From Lachnospiraceae bacterium (GTDB taxonomy: Bacteria; Bacillota; Clostridia; Lachnospirales; Lachnospiraceae): a stretch of DNA of 64,000 nucleotides. Shown in pieces: positions 16,981 to 26,467 of this stretch; position 1 is the stretch's first letter, and every line of letters begins with the position of its first letter. The notes beneath the pieces are model-generated. The model was given only the letters and a program-made list of their open reading frames with translations. It was not told the DNA's origin and searched no databases. The position numbers and the translations under genes were made by a program. Location: positions 1 to 64,000 of the forward strand of contig JAEEMP010000038.1 in the NCBI GenBank assembly GCA_016283275.1, written 5' to 3'.

Positions 16981-18759
16981 ATGGGAAAATTAAAATATTA
17001 TTTCAACAAGATAAAAGAAGGAAAACTTAAGAATAAGATCTCAATACTTAAATGGATATACGGTTATGCTGTAAAGCATATACCTGCCATCATTATTTAT
17101 ACTTTGCTGGGAATGACCGGTATTGTACTGGGGCTATTTACGAGTCTTAATTCCCGTGACCTTGTCGATATCATTACAGGACACAGGACGGGAGAACTTC
17201 TTAGGACTTTTATAATAATGATAGTATTGACCGTTGTTAATACTGTTGTTTCGCAGACATCCAATTTTCTTTCTACCAAGATCAGCCTTAAAGTAAATAA
17301 TGAGGTAAAGGCGCAGATTTTTGAAGGTATATTAAAGACCGACTGGCAGGCTTTATCAAAATATCATTCGGGTGATCTGGTCATGAGATGCGGAAGTGAT
17401 GCCGCGAATATTTCTTCGGGTATACTTACTCTTATGCCCAATCTTGTGATCTATATTTTCAGGTTCGCCTCCGCACTTTATATGGTATGCAGATATGACT
17501 GGACATTTGCGATATTTGCCCTTGCCAGTATTCCGGTTACCCTGATCAGTTCGCGTTATTCCATGAGAATGATGCGCAAAAGCGGTATGGGTACGATGAC
17601 GGCTGCCGCAAGCATGAACAGTTTTAATCAGGAAACTTTTTCAAATATACAGACCATCAAAGCTTTCGATATGCTTACATATCATATGGACAGGCTCAGG
17701 GAGATCCAAAAAGCTTATTCGGCTGCCACTCTTAAATATCAGAGGATTTCGATCGTAAATACATTTATCATGACATTTGTATCCATGCTGGTTTCCTATT
17801 CGGCTCAGGCATGGGGCATATATAAGGTGTGGAGCGGAGCCATAACTTACGGTACCATGACCATGTTTATAGGTCTGTCAAGTTCACTTACCGGAGCGGT
17901 TTCCAATCTTATAAGTTTTGTGCCGAGTTCGCTCAGTCTGTTTAACTCTGCGGAGCGTGTGAAGAATATTATGGATCTTCCGAGAGATGATTATTCAAAT
18001 TCCGAAGAAGTCGAGAGATTCAGGATAGAGCAATCCGGAAAGGGCATCGGTGTTAACGTTAGCGGAGCATCATTTGCTTATGACGGCGGCGAAAATGTAT
18101 TCTCGGGAGCGGATTTTGAAGCCAATCCTCACGAGACGGTGGCTTTTGTGGGGCCTTCGGGTGAAGGAAAGACTACCATGTTAAGGCTTTTGCTTGCGAT
18201 CATAAGGCCCGTGGAAGGACAGATACGAATAAACGGTGAGACTGAAGGTTCAAAAGAAAAAGATGAATACTTAAATGTTTCTGCCGCTTCAAGATGCCTT
18301 TTCGCATATGTACCGCAGGGTAATACCATGTTTTCGGGATCTATAGCTCAGAACATGAGAAATGTCAAGAAAGATGCTACGGACGAGGAGATCATCAAAG
18401 CGCTTAAGATGGCATGTGCATGGGATTTTGTCAATAAACTCCCGGATGGAATAGACAGTGAGATAGGAGAGCACGGAGGCGGATTTTCCGAAGGACAGGC
18501 TCAGAGACTGTCGATCGCCAGGGCTATTTTAAGACGTTCGCCGATCCTTCTTTTGGATGAGGCAACATCTGCACTTGATATATGGACGGAAAAGGAAGTA
18601 CTTAAAAATATCATGGCGGATGAATATCCCAGAACGACCATTATTACTACACACAGGCCGTCCGTATTAAGGCAGTGCGACAGAGTGTATGCGATACGCG
18701 GAGGCTCCTGCGTACGGCTTTCCGATGAAGAGATCAGCGAGATGGAGAATATGGGCTGA
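16981..18759 (+). CDS. ABC exporter, fused permease and ATPase (RiPP-type)
   Basis: A 592-aa half-transporter of the ABC-B type with six membrane helices (residues about 30-330) and a C-terminal ATPase. The ATPase has Walker A GPSGEGKTT, signature SEGQAQRLSIARA (Glu replacing the usual first Gly) and Walker B ILLLDEATSALD. There is no C39 peptidase domain, so leader removal would need another protein. It begins MGKLK like the partial exporter at 62.6 kb and shares its PQGNT(M/L)FSG Q-loop, so the two are paralogues. It probably exports the neighbouring leader-bearing protein. It converges with the PqqD-kinase fusion gene with 11 bp between the stops. Confidence 0.88.
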   Translation: MGKLKYYFNKIKEGKLKNKISILKWIYGYAVKHIPAIIIYTLLGMTGIVLGLFTSLNSRDLVDIITGHRTGELLRTFIIMIVLTVVNTVVSQTSNFLSTKISLKVNNEVKAQIFEGILKTDWQALSKYHSGDLVMRCGSDAANISSGILTLMPNLVIYIFRFASALYMVCRYDWTFAIFALASIPVTLISSRYSMRMMRKSGMGTMTAAASMNSFNQETFSNIQTIKAFDMLTYHMDRLREIQKAYSAATLKYQRISIVNTFIMTFVSMLVSYSAQAWGIYKVWSGAITYGTMTMFIGLSSSLTGAVSNLISFVPSSLSLFNSAERVKNIMDLPRDDYSNSEEVERFRIEQSGKGIGVNVSGASFAYDGGENVFSGADFEANPHETVAFVGPSGEGKTTMLRLLLAIIRPVEGQIRINGETEGSKEKDEYLNVSAASRCLFAYVPQGNTMFSGSIAQNMRNVKKDATDEEIIKALKMACAWDFVNKLPDGIDSEIGEHGGGFSEGQAQRLSIARAILRRSPILLLDEATSALDIWTEKEVLKNIMADEYPRTTIITTHRPSVLRQCDRVYAIRGGSCVRLSDEEISEMENMG

Positions 18760-18770
18760 TAATAATTGTT

Positions 18771-19928
18771 TTATCGGATCGTTTTATCGATCTCCGCTTT
18801 GATGCATGCAGCCGCATCATCAGTCATATTGCAGTTATAATTCCATATCGGAATGGCGGAAGAAAGGCCTTTTGTAAAATTAAGGACATCTTCTGCCATT
18901 TTTTGTGTCCACATCGGAGATATGATCCTGTTTAATGATGCAAGTGCTTTGGCTTCGGGCTTCATGTGGCTTATGCTGTTCTTCGGATCCTGTCTTAACA
19001 GCACTATACCGATAATATCGTAGGTTTTTTTATCATAGATCCCGGAAGTTCCGCACCAGGGCATTCCGTATACATGATATGAACCGTTTTCGTTCCTGCC
19101 CAAAAGGTTCAGGTCGCCGTTTATCTGTTTTGTGCCATAAAGTCTGGTCCATATTGCTGCGTGTGTGCTTTTGCCTATACCCGAGCCTGCGGAGAACATA
19201 AGAGCTTTATTATCATATTCGACCGACACGGAATGAAGAGCATATAATCCATGTAAGCCCGCAAAATATAAGAACGCATGACGGATCGCCCAGAATACTT
19301 CGTCCTTGGCATTCTCGGGATCATTCACATATATTGAGACATCGGTTCCGTCAAAAGATATCTGTACTTCTTCGACATATTTCCAAAGAGGGAAGGTTAT
19401 TATATATTTATCATCAGTCTTTATGACTGTCACTTCTTTATCCCGCATTATCAACTCACCGTTTTCATGAAATACGGGTGCTATATGATACACATATATA
19501 TTCTGGATCCTGTCTTCTGAGCATGAGAAGGAATCATCCTCAAAATCTTTGAAACTGTCATCAAATAATCCGGATTTTCCGTATAGATTTAGACATAGCC
19601 CGGCGATATTGAGCTTTAAATGCTTTTTTAAATCAAATTTCTGATAAAAATCTCTGTCGATTACCATTCCCGAATAACAGAGAGTATCCATATAGCTTTG
19701 AATGGAACGCCTGGCATTAGGGCGCTCGTCTTCGGGTATTTCAAAGTATTCATAGCATTTATTGAAGATGTCTTCTATTGCGATGTCATCGGAAAGAAGA
19801 TTCCATATGAACACGCCGGTTTCATTTAAAAATGTACTTTTCTTTCTGTCGGCGGCGCATTGACCATGCGCAAGAAGACACGGAAGATTATTGATATATT
19901 CAAGAGAAAAATCATTATTTCTTATCAT
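18771..19928 (-). CDS. PqqD-like domain fused to an HprK-like kinase
   Basis: A 385-aa two-domain protein. Residues 1-90 match the PqqD/RiPP-recognition fold (LNETGVFIWNLLSDDIAIED, then a second helix pair), the part that binds leader peptides in RiPP systems. The C-terminal half is an HPr-kinase/PEPCK-type P-loop domain: LHSVSV, SAGSGIGKSTHAAIW (about residues 246-260) and INGDLNLL at the position of the family's DD motif. It would bind a leader and phosphorylate the attached peptide, combining two proteins that are separate in lasso clusters. The start ATG 19928 has GGAG 6 bp upstream. It sits convergent to the exporter and belongs to the same accessory locus by function. Confidence 0.82.
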   Translation of the reverse strand: MIRNNDFSLEYINNLPCLLAHGQCAADRKKSTFLNETGVFIWNLLSDDIAIEDIFNKCYEYFEIPEDERPNARRSIQSYMDTLCYSGMVIDRDFYQKFDLKKHLKLNIAGLCLNLYGKSGLFDDSFKDFEDDSFSCSEDRIQNIYVYHIAPVFHENGELIMRDKEVTVIKTDDKYIITFPLWKYVEEVQISFDGTDVSIYVNDPENAKDEVFWAIRHAFLYFAGLHGLYALHSVSVEYDNKALMFSAGSGIGKSTHAAIWTRLYGTKQINGDLNLLGRNENGSYHVYGMPWCGTSGIYDKKTYDIIGIVLLRQDPKNSISHMKPEAKALASLNRIISPMWTQKMAEDVLNFTKGLSSAIPIWNYNCNMTDDAAACIKAEIDKTIR

Positions 19929-20134
19929 AGTTGTCTCCATTATGAGCATTTGCTTATAACATCTTTAGTAATACATTAACAACTTATTATAGCATAAATA
20001 ATTATAAATAATGTGATCTAAACAGTATTTTTGATTCCATATAACAGAAATGCTGTCACGTTTATTGACGGGATAATATGGCCTGAAGTATATTCATATG
20101 AGAAAAGGGGTATATCATATGAGAGGAATTTGCA

Positions 20135-21034
20135 ATGGGAATTATAAAGAGAACGATCCGATTCTTTGAAAGAATATGGTATTTAATATCACGATTATTT
20201 TCGAAGGGAAATAATAAGATCTTTGGAAGCTTTCCGTTGATGTATAAATCAAAAATAGTGTTTAAAGGGGAAAATAATATTTTATATTGTGAACCCAATG
20301 TATATCTGAAATCATGCTCGTTTCATTTTGAAGGCAGTAATTCGGTCATATATCTGGGAAGCAATGTTTTTCCATATTGTATGGAGGTTTATATTTATAA
20401 CAATTCCGCATTTAATATGGGAGAAGATAATTATATTAATTTCATACAAAATAAGCGGCTGTCGGTAGGTGTTGCGGAAGGAAAGAATATTTATGTGGGC
20501 GATAACTGCATTATTTCGTACGGAACATATATTAAAACTTCGGATGCTCATCTTATCTATGACTGCAGTACTATGAACAGGGTTAATCACTCAAAAAGTG
20601 TTTATATAGGTGATCATGTCTGGCTGGGACAGGATTGTTCTTTGCTTAAAGGCACAAAAATAGATTCGGGGAGTATTTTAGGTTCCGGAAGCGTAATTTC
20701 GGGTAAACATGTAAAACATAATGAAATATGGGCAGGGGATCCGGCAAAAATGATAAAAAACAACGTTTTCTGGGATGGGAAATATGTTAACGAATGGATG
20801 CCCCAAATAACAGAGGCTAACAATAATTATGCCGATCATGTTAAAAGAAGATCAAACAGTGACATGGGAAATATAACTGCAGACAGGTGGATATATGAGT
20901 ATGATCACGAAAGTTATAAGGATTTTGACATGATTGACAATATGCTGTGCGAGGCAGACGGAAGTACAGAAAGAATTGAAATTTTAAAGAAAATAAATTC
21001 CGATAAAGAAAAAAACAGATTTGTGAGTCAATAG
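20135..21034 (+). CDS. Hexapeptide-repeat acyltransferase (left-handed beta-helix)
   Basis: Likely an O-acetyltransferase acting on a cell-surface sugar. The 299-aa protein has LbH hexapeptide turns (IYVGDNCIISYGTYIKTSD, VYIGDHVWLGQDCSLLKG, SGSILGSGSVISG) and the family catalytic His region HLIYD...NHSKSVYIGDHVWLG. The C-terminal 80 residues are an extra charged helix. The N-terminus is basic and hydrophobic. Monocistronic, AT-rich, with AGAGGAA 6 bp before the ATG. It could modify the exopolysaccharide made by the 38-55 kb genes, but it is not linked to them. Confidence 0.85.
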   Translation: MGIIKRTIRFFERIWYLISRLFSKGNNKIFGSFPLMYKSKIVFKGENNILYCEPNVYLKSCSFHFEGSNSVIYLGSNVFPYCMEVYIYNNSAFNMGEDNYINFIQNKRLSVGVAEGKNIYVGDNCIISYGTYIKTSDAHLIYDCSTMNRVNHSKSVYIGDHVWLGQDCSLLKGTKIDSGSILGSGSVISGKHVKHNEIWAGDPAKMIKNNVFWDGKYVNEWMPQITEANNNYADHVKRRSNSDMGNITADRWIYEYDHESYKDFDMIDNMLCEADGSTERIEILKKINSDKEKNRFVSQ

Positions 21035-21141
21035 GGAATAACCGATTATTTATGCATATTTTATATAATGTTAATTGATTTACGCTATCCTCGCTCATAT
21101 CATATAGTGTAGATTTATATGCTTGCTATGAGGAGGACATT

Positions 21142-22338
21142 ATGCAGTACAGAAAGGATAAACATGGCGAAGATCTGTCGGTATTGGGCTTTGGCTGTAT
21201 GCGCTTTACCAAAAAGGGAAATGCCATTGATATCGACAAAGCGGAAAAGGAGATAATGGCCGCGTACAATTCGGGTGTCAATTATTTCGATACGGCCTAT
21301 GTATATTCGGGCAGCGAAGTTGCTTTGGGTGAGATACTTTCAAGGAATGGGATCAGAGAAAAGGTCAAGATCGCAACAAAGCTTCCGCAGTATCTTATAA
21401 GCAACCGCGCAGCTGTCGACCGCTATTTTAACGAAGAACTTTCACGGCTTAAGACGGATTATATAGACTATTATCTTATGCATCATGTAACTGATGTCTA
21501 TATGTGGGAAAAACTTAAAGCCGTCGGCATAATCGAATGGATCGAGTCAAAGAAAGCTTTAGGAGCGATAAAAAACATAGGTTTTTCCTATCACGGCAAT
21601 ACCGAAAATTTCCTTAAGATATTAAATGACTATGACTGGGATTTTTGCCAGATCCAATACAATTACATCGATGATGTCTCCCAGGCGGGAGTAGATGGAC
21701 TTAAGGCGGCTTATTCAAAAGGGATCCCGGTCGTGATAATGGAGCCCTTAAGAGGCGGAAAGCTTGTGGATCTTCTTCCTCAGGATGCAAAAAAAACGAT
21801 AGCCGAAAACGAAAGAGGCTGGACTCCGGCTCAGTGGGGTTTAAGATGGCTTTATAACCAGCCCGAAGTTACGGTTGTGCTTTCGGGAATGAATTCGATC
21901 CCGATGGTCGAAGAAAACTGTAAGACCGCATCGGAAGCGCTTCCCGGTCATCTTACAGAAGACGATTTTAGACTTATAGAAAAGGTCAAGGAACAGATCA
22001 AGGCAAAAGAAAAAGTCGGCTGTACGGGATGCCGTTATTGTATGCCGTGTCCTAAAGGGGTTGATATCCCGGGTACTTTCAGATGTTATAACACCATGTA
22101 TTCGGAGTCAAAAAGCGAAGGAAGATTTCAGTTTGCCCAGACTGTAGGTCTTACAAGGGAACCGGCTTTTGCAACGCAGTGTATAGAATGCGGAAAATGT
22201 GAGAAGCATTGTCCGCAGAATATTGAGATAAGGGCAAAGCTTAAAGAGGCCGATAAGGCATTGAGACCTCTTCCCTATAAGATCGGCATTAATGTGGTAA
22301 GAAAGTTCATGTTCAGAAAAGTAAAAACAAAAAAATAA
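21142..22338 (+). CDS. Aldo/keto reductase with C-terminal 4Fe-4S domain
   Basis: An NAD(P)H-dependent oxidoreductase fused to a ferredoxin-like tail, common in anaerobic Clostridia; the physiological substrate is unknown. The AKR barrel covers residues 1-290 with FDTAYVYSGSE (catalytic Asp and Tyr), KIATKLP (Lys) and YLMHHV (His). The tail carries two cysteine clusters, CTGCRYCMPCPKGVDIP and CIECGKCEKHCPQNIEI, which would bind Fe-S centres. Strong SD GAGGAGG. Single-gene unit. Confidence 0.92.
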   Translation: MQYRKDKHGEDLSVLGFGCMRFTKKGNAIDIDKAEKEIMAAYNSGVNYFDTAYVYSGSEVALGEILSRNGIREKVKIATKLPQYLISNRAAVDRYFNEELSRLKTDYIDYYLMHHVTDVYMWEKLKAVGIIEWIESKKALGAIKNIGFSYHGNTENFLKILNDYDWDFCQIQYNYIDDVSQAGVDGLKAAYSKGIPVVIMEPLRGGKLVDLLPQDAKKTIAENERGWTPAQWGLRWLYNQPEVTVVLSGMNSIPMVEENCKTASEALPGHLTEDDFRLIEKVKEQIKAKEKVGCTGCRYCMPCPKGVDIPGTFRCYNTMYSESKSEGRFQFAQTVGLTREPAFATQCIECGKCEKHCPQNIEIRAKLKEADKALRPLPYKIGINVVRKFMFRKVKTKK

Positions 22339-22390
22339 ACCCGGTCGGATAATTCTTTATTAATTCCCACATGTTATATTAAAGGGTGGA

Positions 22391-23815
22391 ATGGAAAATA
22401 GGGCTTATAAGGAGAACAGTACAGTGGAAGAGAATAAAGAAGAAACCTCAAAAAGAGGTATAAGGCTTAAATCGCTTGTATATGTATTACTTGCGGTCAC
22501 GGTTATTTTTTCGTGCTTAAACATTTACGGCATGAGTAATGTAAATAAAAAGTATAATGCCGTTACAACTTCGGTCAAAGATTACAGCCGTGTTCGTGAC
22601 AGTGTCGATAATCTTCAGGCCGGATCGGATTATCTTACCGAGCAGGTAAGACAATATGTTATTACCGGAAATACGATTTACAGGGATAACTACTTTTATG
22701 AAGTGGAAGTCACACAGAGAAGAGATATAGCTGTCGAATCGATAATCAGCGAAGTACAGATCGGGGACGCTACGGTAGAAAACGTCAGACAGGCGCTTAT
22801 AAGTTCGATAGAACTTATGGACGCTGAGTACTATGCGATGAGGATCATTGCATATCTTAACAATGAAGACGAGAGTAATCTTCCCGATGAAGTCAGAGAT
22901 GTCACACTCAAACCCGAAGATCTTTCGAAAAGCGAATCGGAACTTAAAGATTATGCTTATAATCTTGTGTTCGGAAATGAATACGCCGAATCGAAAGCCG
23001 ATATAAACGAAAAACTCGGTAACGCCATTTCGGAAGTTAAAAAGCAGATTTCCTCGGATCTTGATAACAGTACGGACAATCTTAAGCAGACCCTTGCGGT
23101 TCAGGTCATACTGACGATCATCATCATGGTTTTGGTGGTCGTGTCGGTTGTTATCCTTATCATACTGGTCATTTGGCCGCTTTCGACATACGACGAGAAT
23201 ATAAGAAAGGGAGAGCCGCTTAAAGTATCGGGATCTCAAGAATTTAAGAGACTTGCTAGCACATATAATGATATGCTCGCTCAGAGTACAGTGCGTAAAA
23301 ACCGCTTAAAGTATAAGGCCGAGCACGATGAACTTACCAGGCTTTTAAACAGAGCCGCATTCGATAAGCTTTGTGAAAGCCTTACCGATACAGGTGAAGA
23401 TATAGCACTGCTTATGATCGATCTCGATCAGTTTAAGCATATCAACGACAGTTACGGCCACATAAAGGGCGACAATGCATTAAAGATAGTGGCGGATGCG
23501 TTGATCAATACTTTCAGAAACGATGATTATTGCATAAGGTACGGCGGAGATGAATTCGTGGTGATCATGTCCGATATCACCGAACAATCCGCATATACGA
23601 TAAGTTCCAAGATAAGACAGATCAATCTTGCACTCAAGAAAGCAAGCGAGGAATATATCGCATTGACAGTGAGCGTGGGCGTTGCATTCTCGGATAACGG
23701 TTACACGCCGGAACTTCTGGAGAAGGCCGATAAAGCACTTTATCATTCGAAAGAAAACGGAAGAAACGGATATACATTCTACAGTGATACGGAAATGCGT
23801 TTTCACGCAGGCTGA
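22391..23815 (+). CDS. Membrane-bound diguanylate cyclase
   Basis: Makes cyclic di-GMP. The 474-aa protein has TM1 (about 27-48), an extracytoplasmic helical sensor of about 180 residues, TM2 (about 236-260), a short HAMP-like linker and a GGDEF domain. The active site RYGGDEF is at residues 385-389 and the product-inhibition site RNDD lies five residues before it, so feedback control by c-di-GMP is expected. The sensor domain ligand is unknown. The gene is followed by a short hairpin and the CDF transporter gene. Confidence 0.92.
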   Translation: MENRAYKENSTVEENKEETSKRGIRLKSLVYVLLAVTVIFSCLNIYGMSNVNKKYNAVTTSVKDYSRVRDSVDNLQAGSDYLTEQVRQYVITGNTIYRDNYFYEVEVTQRRDIAVESIISEVQIGDATVENVRQALISSIELMDAEYYAMRIIAYLNNEDESNLPDEVRDVTLKPEDLSKSESELKDYAYNLVFGNEYAESKADINEKLGNAISEVKKQISSDLDNSTDNLKQTLAVQVILTIIIMVLVVVSVVILIILVIWPLSTYDENIRKGEPLKVSGSQEFKRLASTYNDMLAQSTVRKNRLKYKAEHDELTRLLNRAAFDKLCESLTDTGEDIALLMIDLDQFKHINDSYGHIKGDNALKIVADALINTFRNDDYCIRYGGDEFVVIMSDITEQSAYTISSKIRQINLALKKASEEYIALTVSVGVAFSDNGYTPELLEKADKALYHSKENGRNGYTFYSDTEMRFHAG

Positions 23816-23830
23816 TAAGAATAACTTCTT

Positions 23831-23855
23831 AAGGCAGAGGTTTTACCTCTGCCTT
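23831..23855 (+). terminator. Hairpin, possible weak terminator
   Basis: An 11-bp stem AAGGCAGAGGT/ACCTCTGCCTT with a TTT loop, but only a short T tract follows. It is possibly an attenuator before the CDF transporter gene. Confidence 0.5.
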
Positions 23856-23873
23856 TACTAATGAGAGGGAAAT

Positions 23874-25061
23874 ATGGATACGATCAAAGAAAAAGAAAGC
23901 AATGTGACTGAATCGGTCAGCGGATCCAAAATCCCGCGCGGAGAAACAGGGCGCGATACAATAATAGTAAGGACAAGCATAATAGGTATTCTTGCAAACG
24001 TATTTCTTGCAGCATTTAAAGCCGCGGTCGGAATGTTGACCCATTCGATCGCCATTGTGCTCGATGCCGTCAACAATTTAACGGATGCTATCTCATCGGT
24101 CATAACAATAATAGGTACCAAATTTGCATCCAAAAATCCTGACAAAAAGCATCCGTTCGGATACGGAAGAATAGAATATCTGAGTGCGATGATCATCGCG
24201 GTGCTCGTATTATATGCGGGAGTAACATCATTAACCGAATCGGTCAAGAAGGTATTTAACCCCGATATACCCGATTACAGTGTTGTGTCGTTGATCATTG
24301 TCGCAGTTGCGGTCATAGTTAAGATCGTACTTGGGAAGTATGTTAAAGTCACGGGTGAAAAGGTCAACTCCGATTCTTTGATAAATTCCGGAAAAGATGC
24401 AATGCTCGACTCGGTCATTTCGGCATCAACACTTGTGGCTGCGGGAATTTTCATATGGAAGGGCTTTAAGCTCGAAGCTTATCTCGGTGCAGTTATAGCA
24501 TTGGTGATCATCAAATCGGGTTTCGACATGTTAAAAGAGACCCTTTCGAAGGTACTTGGTGAAAGTGCGGATCCGGATCTTGTAAGGTCTATCAAGAAAA
24601 CGGTCCTTTCTTTTGACGATGTTTCCGGTGTTTACGATCTTGTACTTAACAATTACGGTCCGGACGCATTTAACGGATCCGTTCATATCGAGATCCCGGA
24701 CACGTATTCGGTCAATAAACTTGATGAACTTGTAAGAGCGATAACCGAAAAAGTTTATGAAGTGCATGGGGTCTACCTCACGGCGATCGGATTTTATACG
24801 GTAAATACACAGAAAAACATATCGGCAGATATAAGAGACAGGATTTACGGATATGTCATGTCCTGTGAGTATGTGACCGGAATGCACGGCTTCTATGTAA
24901 ACCCGAATGAAGATAAAAAGGTAATAAGATTTGATGTTGTGGTAAGCTTTGATGCAGGCGACAGGGAAGAAGTATACAACAAGATCAACAAAAAGGTTCA
25001 TGAGATGTATCCCGATTACACGCTTATGATAGCTCTCGACACGGATTTTTCGGAAAAGTAA
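23874..25061 (+). CDS. Cation diffusion facilitator efflux protein, Mn-type motif
   Basis: A proton-coupled divalent metal exporter of the CDF family, 395 aa, with six membrane helices and a cytosolic C-terminal metal-binding domain that here seems duplicated or extended (about 130 residues beyond the core). The metal site motifs are N-x-x-x-D in TM2 (within LDAVNNLTDA) and DAMLD (D-x-x-x-D) in TM5, the pattern associated with Mn2+-selective members; Zn2+ members use HxxxD. Mn2+ efflux is therefore inferred. It ends at a clear terminator. Confidence 0.88.
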   Translation: MDTIKEKESNVTESVSGSKIPRGETGRDTIIVRTSIIGILANVFLAAFKAAVGMLTHSIAIVLDAVNNLTDAISSVITIIGTKFASKNPDKKHPFGYGRIEYLSAMIIAVLVLYAGVTSLTESVKKVFNPDIPDYSVVSLIIVAVAVIVKIVLGKYVKVTGEKVNSDSLINSGKDAMLDSVISASTLVAAGIFIWKGFKLEAYLGAVIALVIIKSGFDMLKETLSKVLGESADPDLVRSIKKTVLSFDDVSGVYDLVLNNYGPDAFNGSVHIEIPDTYSVNKLDELVRAITEKVYEVHGVYLTAIGFYTVNTQKNISADIRDRIYGYVMSCEYVTGMHGFYVNPNEDKKVIRFDVVVSFDAGDREEVYNKINKKVHEMYPDYTLMIALDTDFSEK

Positions 25062-25098
25062 ATTGTTAAAAAACAATCATATAAATTATTAAAAAATT

Positions 25099-25118
25099 CC
25101 CCGCTTTTGCGGGGTTTT
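25099..25118 (+). terminator. Rho-independent terminator
   Basis: CCCCGC-TTTT-GCGGGG followed by TTTT, 38 bp after the CDF gene. Confidence 0.8.
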
Positions 25119-25157
25119 ATGTTATAATCTGACTATATATCGAATTGGAGAAAAATT

Positions 25158-26294
25158 ATGGGAGAATTGGACAAAGTCAAATTAAAGGAATATCTCGACG
25201 GGATCGTGGCAAAAGGCGTACCGTCAGTGGACTTAATAGTATACAAAGACCACAAGGAGGTCTTTCGATACTTAACCGGCACGGTAGACAAAGAGCATAA
25301 GACAGCGGTATCAAAGGATCAGTTATATCTCATGTTTTCAATGACCAAGGTTCAGACGATGACTGCCGTGCTAAAGCTCATCGAAGAAGGAAAACTTTCA
25401 CTTGAAGATGAGGTGGGAAAATATCTTCCGGCTTACAAAAATCTATCCGTTGAAACGGATGGGAAGATCGAGCCGCTTAAAGAACCTTTAAAACTTTGGC
25501 AGCTTGTATCGATGCAATCGGGGCTTGATTACGATCTGAGCCGCCCGGGCATAGTGAGAGTGCTTAAAGAAAAGGGGATGAAGGCAAGTACTAAAGAGAT
25601 TGTGGATTCTTTTGCCGAAAGCCCTCTTAAATTTGAGCCGGGTACACATTTTCTGTACAGTTTAAGCCATGATGTTGCCGCAGCTATAGTGGAAGTAGTA
25701 AGCGGTATGAGATTTTCCGAATATCTTGATAGGACGATATGGAAACCGCTTGACTTTAAGCACACATTCTTTGCAAAACCCGACAATTCGGGATTGGAGG
25801 GGCTCGCTCAGCAATATATCTGTGATGATAACGGACGTATTGTTCTTATGGAGCAGACCTGTAATTACCAGCTTTCGGACAATTATGAAAGCGGAGGTGC
25901 GGGACTTATAAGCTGTACCGAGGATTATGCAAAACTTGCGGATACACTCGCCTGCGGCGGTATATCAAAAGAAGGGGTCAGGATACTTAAACCCGAAACG
26001 GTCGAACTTATCAAGAATAATCTTTTATGCGAAGCGTCTTTGAATGATATAGCAACATCTATGGGACGAGTCGGATACGGATACGGAATAGGGATGCAGG
26101 TTCTTTTACATCCGGAAAAGATCGGCTCAACTTCACCCAAAGGAGTTTTCGGATGGGACGGGGCTGCGGGAAGCTGTGTTACCATGGACAGCGCATCGAA
26201 GACAAGCCTTGTATATGTGCAGCATGTAAGAAATCACGGTGAATCATATGCCATGATCCACCCGACATTAAGGGATATGGTCTTTGGAAAATAA
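25158..26294 (+). CDS. Serine beta-lactamase-like hydrolase/esterase
   Basis: A 378-aa protein of the class C beta-lactamase / penicillin-binding-protein-like superfamily, more likely an esterase or D-aminopeptidase-type enzyme than a true beta-lactamase. The nucleophile motif is SMTK; the second motif is YSLSH in place of YxN; the third region is GWDGAAGS (WDG for HxG). No signal peptide, so cytosolic. Monocistronic between terminator and chemotaxis gene. Substrate unknown. Confidence 0.85.
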   Translation: MGELDKVKLKEYLDGIVAKGVPSVDLIVYKDHKEVFRYLTGTVDKEHKTAVSKDQLYLMFSMTKVQTMTAVLKLIEEGKLSLEDEVGKYLPAYKNLSVETDGKIEPLKEPLKLWQLVSMQSGLDYDLSRPGIVRVLKEKGMKASTKEIVDSFAESPLKFEPGTHFLYSLSHDVAAAIVEVVSGMRFSEYLDRTIWKPLDFKHTFFAKPDNSGLEGLAQQYICDDNGRIVLMEQTCNYQLSDNYESGGAGLISCTEDYAKLADTLACGGISKEGVRILKPETVELIKNNLLCEASLNDIATSMGRVGYGYGIGMQVLLHPEKIGSTSPKGVFGWDGAAGSCVTMDSASKTSLVYVQHVRNHGESYAMIHPTLRDMVFGK

Positions 26295-26467
26295 TTTTCG
26301 GAAAAATCAAAATTTTGTGAAAAAAGTTTTTGGGTTTATTTTTCATTAATAATTGCGGGGTATAATATTTTCCGTACGTAAAACAAACGAGGAAACATAT
26401 AATTTATCTATCGGTGGGGGAGCGTAGCAGTTACTGCGCCGTGCACAATATCAAAGGAGAAGATATT

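Noticed and set aside
18771-19949. Housekeeping HPr kinase/phosphorylase
   Set aside because: The N-terminal domain is PqqD-like and not HprK-N, the motif around the second Asp differs, and it lies beside a RiPP-type exporter.
26400-26467. Possible riboswitch or leader upstream of the chemotaxis receptor gene
   Set aside because: A small GC-rich hairpin (GCGTAGCAG...CTGCGC) is present but does not match the GEMM c-di-GMP consensus or any other riboswitch I know.
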